Source of the DNA: Spirochaeta isovalerica
GTDB lineage: Bacteria; Spirochaetota; Spirochaetia; DSM-2461
DNA length: 64,000 bases
Reading direction: 5' to 3'
NCBI RefSeq assembly: GCF_014207565.1
Contig: NZ_JACHGJ010000001.1
Location: 558,001-622,000, forward strand
The translations under genes were made by a program, and so were the position numbers. This document shows, in pieces, positions 1 through 6,174 of the stretch. The notes under the pieces were generated by a model. That model had not been told where the DNA came from and ran no database searches. It worked only from the letters and a program-made list of their open reading frames with translations. How positions within the stretch are numbered: position 1 is the stretch's first letter; each line of letters opens with the position of its first letter.

Positions 1-476
1 GCACCGACAAGCGTAAAAGGGGGAACGGGAATTCTGATAGTTCTGGCCGAAGGTCCCTGTCCAATAATCCAATCCAGTTCATAATCCTCCATAGCGATAT
101 AGAGCATTTCTTCTATTGCCGGTTTGAGTCTGTGAATCTCATCGATAAAAAATACTGTTCTGGGACTTATAGTCGTTAACAACCCCGCCAGATCTTTTGG
201 CTTATCAAGTGCGGGAGCAGAGGTGACACGGGATTCAACCCCCAGTTCATTGGCCATGATTCCTGCGAGAGTTGTTTTACCCAGACCGGGAGGTCCGCTA
301 AGGAAAACATGATCAAGGGGTTCCCCTCTTTCCCTGGCCGCCTGAATATATATAGAGAGATTCTCCTTCAGTTTCTCCTGCCCCTGGAAATCTTCCAGAA
401 GCCGAGGTCTGATTATATTCTCTTTTTTTTCTTCGTCTCCGATTAATTCGCCGGAAAGTAAGCTGGACCCGTCCAT
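1..476 (-). CDS. ruvB: RuvB, Holliday junction branch-migration ATPase (N-terminal part only)
   Basis: The first 158 residues are present and the rest lies beyond the left edge. RuvB is the hexameric AAA+ motor that drives branch migration on RuvA-bound Holliday junctions. My translation of the minus strand shows GPPGLGKT (Walker A, residues 61-68) and IDEIHRL (Walker B, residues 111-117). The region before them, with [11 protein letters not shown], is typical of RuvB. The ATG is at 476, 18 nt after the ruvA stop codon, so this is the last visible gene of yebC-ruvC-ruvA-ruvB. Identity is clear; the C-terminal DNA-binding domain cannot be judged. Confidence 0.95.
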   Translation of the reverse strand, partial: MDGSSLLSGELIGDEEKKENIIRPRLLEDFQGQEKLKENLSIYIQAARERGEPLDHVFLSGPPGLGKTTLAGIMANELGVESRVTSAPALDKPKDLAGLLTTISPRTVFFIDEIHRLKPAIEEMLYIAMEDYELDWIIGQGPSARTIRIPVPPFTLVG

Positions 477-494
477 TTATTCCTCTTTGAGTTA

Positions 495-1091
495 TCAGGT
501 ACTTAGGATTATTATCGCCTGACGGATAATTTCCTGGTCCTGTTTTTCGCCGCTCAGCTTTTTAACTTCAGTATTTTTTAGAATCTCGGCGACTGCTTTA
601 GTTACTTGTTTCTTTTCGAATCCCATGGATACGAGTGAATGGATAATTTCTTTGTGAGACTGTTCTTCCGCCGAGATGCTTTCCGTTTCCAGCTTCAGCT
701 TTCCTTTCAATTGAAGGATAATTTTCTGTGCTGTTTTAGTTCCGAGACCCGGCAGAGAGCTGAGCGATTTAACATCTTCCGTTTCAAGGAACTCGAAAAA
801 TCGACTGACAGAAACACCGGAAAGTATTTTTAAAGCCCCTTTGGGACCGACGCCGCTGACGCTGATGAGATCGAGGAAGAGGGTTCTCTCATCAACTGTC
901 GAAAACCCGAAAAGAGTCATCTGGTCTTCTTTGTGGTGAAGATAAACAAAGGCTTTCGCTTCCTGATCCACTCCCGGAAAGCCGGAGAGAGAAACCGTTG
1001 TGGTCTTGATATCCCACTCTATTCCATAGTTCTCCAATCTGATGTAATCAAGTCCTTTGGCTGTAACGATACCTTTTATACTGTTAAACAT
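495..1091 (-). CDS. ruvA: RuvA, Holliday junction-binding subunit
   Basis: This 198-residue protein has the normal RuvA length. RuvA forms the tetramer that grips the four-way junction and recruits RuvB. Residues 1-62 fit the OB-fold domain. Two helix-hairpin-helix motifs follow, around VSGVGPKGA (78-86) and LPGLGTKTA (113-121). The last 50 residues fit the mobile domain III that contacts RuvB. The ATG at 1091 overlaps the end of ruvC by 8 nt, which indicates translational coupling. Nothing in it is unusual. Confidence 0.97.
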   Translation of the reverse strand: MFNSIKGIVTAKGLDYIRLENYGIEWDIKTTTVSLSGFPGVDQEAKAFVYLHHKEDQMTLFGFSTVDERTLFLDLISVSGVGPKGALKILSGVSVSRFFEFLETEDVKSLSSLPGLGTKTAQKIILQLKGKLKLETESISAEEQSHKEIIHSLVSMGFEKKQVTKAVAEILKNTEVKKLSGEKQDQEIIRQAIIILST

Positions 1092-1566
1092 GTAATACCC
1101 TCATATGGACATGGCATATTGCAGCTGCCAGTGCATCGGCAGCATGATCAGGTTTAGGGATTTTATCCAGTCCGAGGATAAGCTTAACCATCTGCTGAAC
1201 TTGATTTTTATCAGCTCTCCCGTTGCCGACAACAGCCTGCTTGATCTGAAGCGGCGTGTACTCAGAAAGCATGAGTCCGTTCTGAACCATACACAAAGAT
1301 AATACACCCCTCGCTTCTGCTACTGGAAGAGCTGTTTTCACATTTTTTGCAAAATAGAGAGTTTCCATTCCTGCCTCAACAGGCTTAAACTTTTCAATTA
1401 TTATCGATAATTGATCAAATATTTCCTTTAGGCGGACCGGTGCGGGAATTTTGGAATCAGTGGATATGGAACCGTGGGCGACATAGGTCAACCGGTTTCC
1501 ATCAACATCGATGACCCCCCAGCCGGCGTTGGCCAGACCGGGGTCAATACCGAGTACTCTTGACAT
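1084..1566 (-). CDS. ruvC: RuvC, Holliday junction resolvase
   Basis: This 160-residue RNase H-fold endonuclease cuts Holliday junctions symmetrically. The acidic active site is visible: D8 in GIDPG, E68 in METL, and H141 and D144 in DHAADALA, the same arrangement as the Asp-Glu-His-Asp tetrad of Thermus RuvC. The start codon shares one base with the yebC stop (TAATG) and the 3' end overlaps ruvA by 8 nt. The gene is therefore the middle cistron of a coupled resolvasome operon. Confidence 0.97.
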   Translation of the reverse strand: MSRVLGIDPGLANAGWGVIDVDGNRLTYVAHGSISTDSKIPAPVRLKEIFDQLSIIIEKFKPVEAGMETLYFAKNVKTALPVAEARGVLSLCMVQNGLMLSEYTPLQIKQAVVGNGRADKNQVQQMVKLILGLDKIPKPDHAADALAAAICHVHMRVLHV

Positions 1567-2306
1567 TACTCCATATCAAAATCATCGGGGATATTGAGAT
1601 TTGAAGCAACGGACTGTACATCATCATCGTCTTCAATTTTATCAATAAGCGCGAGAACCTTAGCCGTTTTCTCATGATCAAGTTCTACGGTTGTATCGGG
1701 AACCATTGAAAGTTCGGCTTCAAGCTGATTGAAACCGCTTTCCTGAAGAGCTTCGAGCACGGTCTCAAAATCTGAAGGTTCAGTTTTCACTTCGATGATT
1801 CCACCGTCTTCCGCAACATCTTCAGCTCCGGCCTCAAGCGCCGCTTCAAAAAGTTTTTCAAAATCGACTTCATCGCTACTGTAAGTAATAACGCCTTTTC
1901 TGTTGAACTGATATGATACAGCTCCCTGCGCTGCAAGCTGGCCACCACCTTTGGTCAGTATGCTTTTAACATTGGCTGCAGTCCTGTTCTTATTATCAGT
2001 CAGAGTTTCGATTATGAGACCGACGCCACCGGGAGCATAAGCTTCGTACTGAAGTTCAACATAATCAACGCCGTCAAGGTCGCCTGTTCCCTTCTTGATG
2101 GCTTTTTCCATGTTGTCTTTAGGCATGTTGGCGGCTTTCGCTTTAAGGATAACCGTTCTGAGTCTGGGATTCATATCCGGATCCCCGCCACCTATTCTTG
2201 CAGCGACGGTTAACTCCTTAACGATTTTTGTAAACATTTTCCCTCTCTTCGCATCGAGGGCACCTTTTTTGTGTTTGATAGTATGCCACTTGCTATGGCC
2301 GGACAT
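1566..2306 (-). CDS. yebC: YebC/PmpR family protein
   Basis: This 246-residue protein matches the YebC family from end to end, starting MSGHSKWHTIKHKK and containing DMNPRLR and KAKAANMPKDN. Family members have been described as transcriptional regulators, and more recently as factors that help ribosomes through difficult sequences; the sequence alone does not separate these roles. It is the first gene of the yebC-ruvC-ruvA-ruvB operon, a common arrangement. An AAGGAGC ribosome-binding site lies just upstream of the ATG. Confidence 0.95.
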   Translation of the reverse strand: MSGHSKWHTIKHKKGALDAKRGKMFTKIVKELTVAARIGGGDPDMNPRLRTVILKAKAANMPKDNMEKAIKKGTGDLDGVDYVELQYEAYAPGGVGLIIETLTDNKNRTAANVKSILTKGGGQLAAQGAVSYQFNRKGVITYSSDEVDFEKLFEAALEAGAEDVAEDGGIIEVKTEPSDFETVLEALQESGFNQLEAELSMVPDTTVELDHEKTAKVLALIDKIEDDDDVQSVASNLNIPDDFDME

Positions 2307-2395
2307 ATATGCTCCTTTCTTGACATCACCGGCTTCCCATACAGAAAATCGACCGGATTAATACAAATTGATTTTATCTTTAAATAGTGCTATTA

Positions 2396-2425
2396 AACCT
2401 ATCATATCGAAAATTGCACTGTCAA
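2396..2425 (-). promoter_or_regulatory. Probable sigma-70 promoter of yebC-ruvCAB
   Basis: On the minus strand a perfect TTGACA (2420-2425) is followed after 18 nt by TAGGTT (2396-2401). The predicted start is near 2388, giving a leader of about 80 nt before yebC. The -10 box is only moderate, so the exact start is uncertain. Confidence 0.5.
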
Positions 2426-2474
2426 TATGAACAGGAACAGGCAATACTACCGAATACGATAACCGTTTTTAATT

Positions 2475-3638
2475 CTAAGGCCAGCTGACTGGAAAATCAA
2501 AACCCGCTTTATCGATTTCTTCTCTTATTTTCAACAGTACGGGATTCATAAACAGCCTCATATCATCGCTAAGGGAAATACAATCATCATGGAATCTGAA
2601 TGATCCCGGAGGAAGAGATCTTATTGTATCTTTTATGATCTCTTCCGGAGTAATGGAAAACCTTTTTATGAATTCTGTTTTATCAATGCCTTTCGCGGTT
2701 CTCAGTCCCATCATGAAATTTTCAAACAAAAACTCGCCGGGAGATATTTCCTCAACAGAAGCATTCCAGTCCGAAGACTCCCCTTCAAGCCAGAGTTTCA
2801 GATCAGGCGGATTACTGTATCGCTGTATGGATCCATTTCTGAACATAGCCACAGCTCCCGGACCGCAACCGAGGTACTCATTCATTTTCCAGTATTGAAG
2901 ATTATGAAGACTCTCGGAATCCGTTTTGGCAAAATTGGACACTTCGTAATGATTGAAGCCCTTATCGATCAAGTACTCACGACTCAAACTCCACTGGTTT
3001 TCTTCTTCTTCACTATCGGGAAGCAGCGGGTTATTTGAAATAGGAGAGTTTTCTTCAATAATCAGAGAATAACAGGATATATGATCCGCACCGGATTGGA
3101 CCGCTTTTTCCATATCGGATATCTGACCGATCGCACTCTGGCCGGGAAGACCGGTAATAATATCGATGTTTAACCTGCCGGACCATTCACGCCTGAGAAT
3201 ATCAAGGGCTGTATCGATGCTTTCAACCGTAGTTCTTCTACCGGACTCTTGGAGAACGATTTCATTGAAACTCTGTATGCCAAGACTCAGCCGGTCTACC
3301 GGACTGTCCTTAAGCAGAGCTATTAACTCTTCCGTAACATCTTCAGGATTGCACTCCATAGTGAATTCTTCTGTTCCGTTATTTGTCTTTGTCCTTAAAA
3401 AATCCAGAAGCCGTCTCAAGGCTGAATGGGACAGACCTGATGGAGTCCCGCCGCCTATATAAACTGTTTTTAATGATCGGGAACCGGTCAGTTTCATCTG
3501 ATGGATAATCTGGCTGATTAATTGATCAGTAAAATCATTTTCCGTCTTTTCATCCTTGAGAGGAATAGAGTAAAAGTTGCAATAACTGCATTTGCTCCGG
3601 CAGAAAGGAATGTGCAGATAAAGAGGAATGGATTTCAT
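2475..3638 (-). CDS. hemW: HemW-like radical SAM protein (coproporphyrinogen oxidase-like)
   Basis: From the chosen start the protein has 387 residues. HemW proteins are radical SAM enzymes related to HemN that bind heme and act as heme chaperones. The cluster motif CX3CX2C sits at C13, C17 and C20 within IPFCRSKCSYCNF, and YIGGGTPS follows. I chose the ATG at 3638 because its ATGA overlaps the lepB stop and because family members begin a few residues before this motif. A longer reading from 3719 would overlap lepB by 85 nt and add 27 unrelated residues. With no other heme genes visible, the substrate role is inferred from the family. Confidence 0.88.
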   Translation of the reverse strand: MKSIPLYLHIPFCRSKCSYCNFYSIPLKDEKTENDFTDQLISQIIHQMKLTGSRSLKTVYIGGGTPSGLSHSALRRLLDFLRTKTNNGTEEFTMECNPEDVTEELIALLKDSPVDRLSLGIQSFNEIVLQESGRRTTVESIDTALDILRREWSGRLNIDIITGLPGQSAIGQISDMEKAVQSGADHISCYSLIIEENSPISNNPLLPDSEEEENQWSLSREYLIDKGFNHYEVSNFAKTDSESLHNLQYWKMNEYLGCGPGAVAMFRNGSIQRYSNPPDLKLWLEGESSDWNASVEEISPGEFLFENFMMGLRTAKGIDKTEFIKRFSITPEEIIKDTIRSLPPGSFRFHDDCISLSDDMRLFMNPVLLKIREEIDKAGFDFPVSWP

Positions 3639-4381
3639 TTGTACAGCGTAAATTGATTTAACGGCCAGTATTTCATCAAAATCAAACCTTCTATCCGTTC
3701 TCTTGATAAAACGCCCCAATCAGTAGAGTCGCTCGACATCATTCTGTTATCACCGAGTACAAAGTATTGATCATCTTCAAGAGTCAGCGCATCTATATTC
3801 CCTGAAAAAGGCATATCATCAGTCCAGAACTCAGGGAGATTGTTAATCTGGATATCATAATCTTTATCAATGACTTCAAATTCACTGAGAAAATAAATCG
3901 ATCCCTCGGGTTTGATAGATACCTTATAGTCGCTCATTCTTATCGTATCTCCGGGAATTCCAACGATTCTTTTAATGAGATACCCCTGATTCCATGATTC
4001 AGAGCTTATTGAATTTAAATTAACCTTCCCGAAAGTAAAGAATTTAACAACTCCGTTTAAAACTGCAAAAGCTCCTTTTCTTCTTTCCATATAAGGAGGC
4101 GTCAGTACAATCAAATCTCCCCGTTCGGGAGTTCGTACTTGCGGCAGCTGCAAACCTAACATATTTATTTTGAAACCGTAAACGAAGGGAGAATAGATCA
4201 TAACGCTGCCCCTGCTGACTTCCGGTTCCATGGAAATGGAGGTCATTTTTATTGTGGCGGCAAAAAGGGAAAAGACAATTTGAAAAAAAAGGAGAAGAAT
4301 GAGTACTTTTAAAATGGTTTTACGGCGTCGGGCAACTGTCTCTTTCCTGTCATGATAGGAACGCTTAAATCTCACTGCCAT
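3635..4381 (-). CDS. lepB: Signal peptidase I
   Basis: This membrane-bound serine protease removes signal peptides from secreted proteins. The 248-residue form has one N-terminal membrane segment (about 22-42) after a basic stretch. The catalytic Ser is S50 in SISMEPE and the general-base Lys is K137 in IKRIVGIPGD. The later box GDNRMMSSDSTDWG is also present. The ATG at 4381 has AGGAG about 10 nt upstream; an extension to 4480 would run across the promoters of both lepB and smpB. Its stop overlaps the hemW start (ATGA). Confidence 0.93.
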   Translation of the reverse strand: MAVRFKRSYHDRKETVARRRKTILKVLILLLFFQIVFSLFAATIKMTSISMEPEVSRGSVMIYSPFVYGFKINMLGLQLPQVRTPERGDLIVLTPPYMERRKGAFAVLNGVVKFFTFGKVNLNSISSESWNQGYLIKRIVGIPGDTIRMSDYKVSIKPEGSIYFLSEFEVIDKDYDIQINNLPEFWTDDMPFSGNIDALTLEDDQYFVLGDNRMMSSDSTDWGVLSRERIEGLILMKYWPLNQFTLYK

Positions 4382-4422
4382 TATCAATCTGCTCCTGTAG
4401 TATGAGATGCCCCGATCCTGTG

Positions 4423-4452
4423 AGGATAGCATAGTCCCCTTTGCGTTGACAA
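4423..4452 (-). promoter_or_regulatory. Probable promoter of lepB-hemW
   Basis: On the minus strand TTGTCA (4447-4452) and TATCCT (4423-4428) are separated by 18 nt, predicting a start near 4416 and a leader of about 35 nt. The -35 box overlaps the -35 box of the opposing smpB promoter. Confidence 0.5.
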
Positions 4453-4474
4453 GAGGTTTTTCTCTCCCTATAAT
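4446..4474 (+). promoter_or_regulatory. Consensus sigma-70 promoter of smpB
   Basis: TTGACA (4446-4451) and TATAAT (4469-4474) are both perfect matches with an ideal 17-nt spacer. The predicted start is near 4481, giving a leader of about 37 nt before the smpB ATG. Confidence 0.8.
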
Positions 4475-4517
4475 CGTCACAAGTCGACAGAATCAGGTTC
4501 GATTTAAGGACAAAGAA

Positions 4518-4991
4518 ATGGGACAGAAAAAGAAAAAGACACCATCCAATGTGCTGGGAACCAATAGAAAAGCAAGATTTAATTATTTTGTAGAAGACAC
4601 TCTTGAATGCGGGATCGCTTTACAGGGCACGGAAGTCAAGTCTTTGAAAGAATCAAAATTCTCTTTTACAGACAGTTTCGTTGAAATAATACGGGGTGAA
4701 ATGTTTCTCAACAAGCTTCACATTACACCTTATGATTTCGGCAACATACACAACCATACTCCCGACCGTTCAAGAAAGCTTCTTGCGCATAAGAAAGAAA
4801 TCGAAAAACTTGAAAAAAAGGTGAATGAGAAAGGTTTTACTTTAATACCTCTTAAATTCTATCTGAAAAATGGAAGAGTTAAAGTTGAAGTCGGCTTATG
4901 CCGCGGTAAAAAGCTTTACGATAAAAGGGAAACAATAAAAAAGAAAGATCAGAATCGCGATGCCGAAAGGAATTTCCGTAACGACTATTGA
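4518..4991 (+). CDS. smpB: SsrA-binding protein SmpB
   Basis: SmpB binds tmRNA and carries it to stalled ribosomes for trans-translation. From the ATG at 4518 the protein has 157 residues, the usual family length. It starts MGQKKKK, contains the OB-fold core with CGIALQGTEVKSLK, and ends in the basic tail KLYDKRETIKKKDQNRD that enters the mRNA channel. AAGGA lies 7 nt before this ATG. An upstream in-frame start at 4407 would read through the smpB promoter and adds unrelated sequence, so I rejected it. The gene lies immediately before ssrA, its functional partner. Confidence 0.96.
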   Translation: MGQKKKKTPSNVLGTNRKARFNYFVEDTLECGIALQGTEVKSLKESKFSFTDSFVEIIRGEMFLNKLHITPYDFGNIHNHTPDRSRKLLAHKKEIEKLEKKVNEKGFTLIPLKFYLKNGRVKVEVGLCRGKKLYDKRETIKKKDQNRDAERNFRNDY

Positions 4992-5014
4992 CTTCGTTCA
5001 TTTTTGGATATACT
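4988..5014 (+). promoter_or_regulatory. Possible promoter of ssrA
   Basis: TTGACT (4988-4993) overlaps the smpB stop codon and is followed after 15 nt by TATACT (5009-5014). The spacer is short, so this is tentative. A start near 5021 would leave a short 5' extension for RNase P to remove. Confidence 0.35.
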
Positions 5015-5030
5015 TTATATCTGCACTGCA

Positions 5031-5378
5031 GGGGGTGCCCCGGTTTCGACTGAAGGATTGTCGGGGGATAGGCTGCAAGTAGAGCGTTAACTCTTTAAAC
5101 TGGCAAAAACTATAAATGCTGAAGAAAACGAATCTTTTGCAATGGCTGCTTAGTTAGCCGACGGATCCGGAACCTGCTGTTCCTAAGGAACTGGAATCCG
5201 ACAACAATAGGAACTTACTGGTGCTATAGTCCGGGATAGTATCAGGACATTTTTCCGGTCTCAGGGTAATGAGGTCTGTGGCTTCACCTAACGTTATCCG
5301 AAATAATATGAAGCGACTAAACTTGTAGAGGTTTATTTCACGCCCTTTAGGACGCGGGTTCGATTCCCGCCACCTCCA
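5031..5378 (+). ncRNA. ssrA: tmRNA (SsrA)
   Basis: This is the transfer-messenger RNA that rescues stalled ribosomes and tags the unfinished protein. The 5' end GGGGGTG pairs with CACCTCC at the 3' end, giving a 7-bp acceptor stem with the G-U at the third pair that alanyl-tRNA synthetase needs. The discriminator is A5378. CCA is not encoded, because AAAG follows. The T arm is CGGGTTCGATTCCCG. The tag frame runs 5103-5150 with a TAG stop at 5151 and encodes AKTINAEENESFAMAA. Length (348 nt) and position after smpB fit the family. Confidence 0.95.
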
Positions 5379-5384
5379 AAAGAT

Positions 5385-5417
5385 AAGGACATTGCAGTTT
5401 GCTGTGATGTCCTTTTT
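5385..5417 (+). terminator. Intrinsic terminator of ssrA
   Basis: AAGGACAT pairs with ATGTCCTT, with an inner helix (TGCAG/CTGTG) around a TTTG loop, followed by a run of five T. It begins seven bases after the mature tmRNA end. Confidence 0.85.
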
Positions 5418-5423
5418 AAATTT

Positions 5424-5579
5424 GACGCGGGAATCGATCGGTAGTGAGCGCCGAGCAAGGGCGAGGATTAAAGCGAACGGACGCGGCCTGGAGGGAGCCG
5501 GAACGTTTCCGGCGGAAGGAAGGGATTCCCGCCACCTCCAAACGATAAGGACATTGCAGTTTGCTGTAATGTCCTTTTT
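5424..5579. repeat. Second, interrupted copy of the tmRNA 3' end and its terminator
   Basis: The 55 bases from GATTCCCGCC at 5362 to 5416 (T-arm 3' half, acceptor strand, terminator) recur at 5524-5578 with two mismatches (A5381/C5543 and G5406/A5568). The preceding GACGCGGG (5351-5358) also recurs at 5424-5431. In the tmRNA these two blocks are 3 nt apart; in the copy they are 92 nt apart, so the T loop is interrupted. GCGGGAATC (5427-5435) is the inverse of GATTCCCGC (5524-5532), so the insert can close on itself. It also contains a GCCGGAA/TTCCGGC hairpin (5497-5513). No integrase gene is present. It may be an attachment-site scar or a small mobile repeat. Confidence 0.75.
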
Positions 5580-5580
5580 T
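5547..5580 (+). terminator. Duplicated intrinsic terminator
   Basis: This is the second copy of the ssrA terminator hairpin, followed by a longer T run. The G-to-A change at 5568 turns a wobble pair into T-A, so the hairpin is at least as stable as the first. Confidence 0.75.
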
Positions 5581-5609
5581 ATTTCAATAAGCTGTCATAA
5601 TTCAAAGAT

Positions 5610-6170
5610 CTAATCAGAGATAATATTCTGTTCAGATAGTTCAGACTGGTCAAAGGGACAGACTTCCAGTTCTTCATCATAAAAAACGGCGCCGCAGAAC
5701 GTACATTCACGGTATGTTCCTTCGTGAATAAACTCAATGGATTGAATGAGATTGTAGTTCATGTAAATCTCTCCGTAAACGCCGAAATCACGATCGATGC
5801 CGCCGATATACCCGTTTGTATTTACCAGAACATTAAAAACTTCACCACTGGTGAGAGTCATGCCCGCAGCGGTAAAGCCTTCAATGGGTTTGTCATATTC
5901 TTCGAGAAATTCAATTTTCTTAATTTTCTTGAAATCAAGTTGATACGTAGCCGTACCCATCTCTGATCCTCTTCTGATCCAGAAGAAATATTTCGGTTGT
6001 CGGTTCAAATCAAAATATTTCATATGCGAGAATTGAAATTCGATATCTTCATTATCAAGAATTTTGACAGAGAAAAAAGGCTCATAGTCAAGATTTTGCC
6101 CGTAAAGGGTCGACAAAAGACAAAAGAATGCGACAGGCAGAAGGTGTTTTATTCTCATAGAACCCATCAT
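5610..6170 (-). CDS. Exported protein of unknown function with Cys-containing tail
   Basis: I do not recognise this protein (186 residues from the ATG at 6170). It begins with a likely signal peptide, MRIKHLLPVAFFCLLSTLYG, then a mixed alpha/beta region with no motif I can name. The last 35 residues contain CTFCG and, 13 residues later, CPFDQ, which resembles a degenerate zinc ribbon. Upstream in-frame codons run to a TTG at 6188 inside the RNase gene; the ATG at 6170 or 6158 is more likely, just after the RNase stop at 6175. The two genes are probably co-transcribed. Confidence 0.7.
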   Translation of the reverse strand: MMGSMRIKHLLPVAFFCLLSTLYGQNLDYEPFFSVKILDNEDIEFQFSHMKYFDLNRQPKYFFWIRRGSEMGTATYQLDFKKIKKIEFLEEYDKPIEGFTAAGMTLTSGEVFNVLVNTNGYIGGIDRDFGVYGEIYMNYNLIQSIEFIHEGTYRECTFCGAVFYDEELEVCPFDQSELSEQNIISD

Positions 6171-6174
6171 AACA

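Noticed and set aside
3639-3719. Longer N terminus of HemW
   Set aside because: It lies wholly inside lepB and adds residues unlike the family; the ATGA junction at 3635-3638 is the natural start.
5392-5613. 73-residue ORF across the duplicated tmRNA end
   Set aside because: It only reads through the repeat and the two terminators (the LQFAVMSF repeat in its product is the DNA repeat itself) and has no ribosome-binding site.
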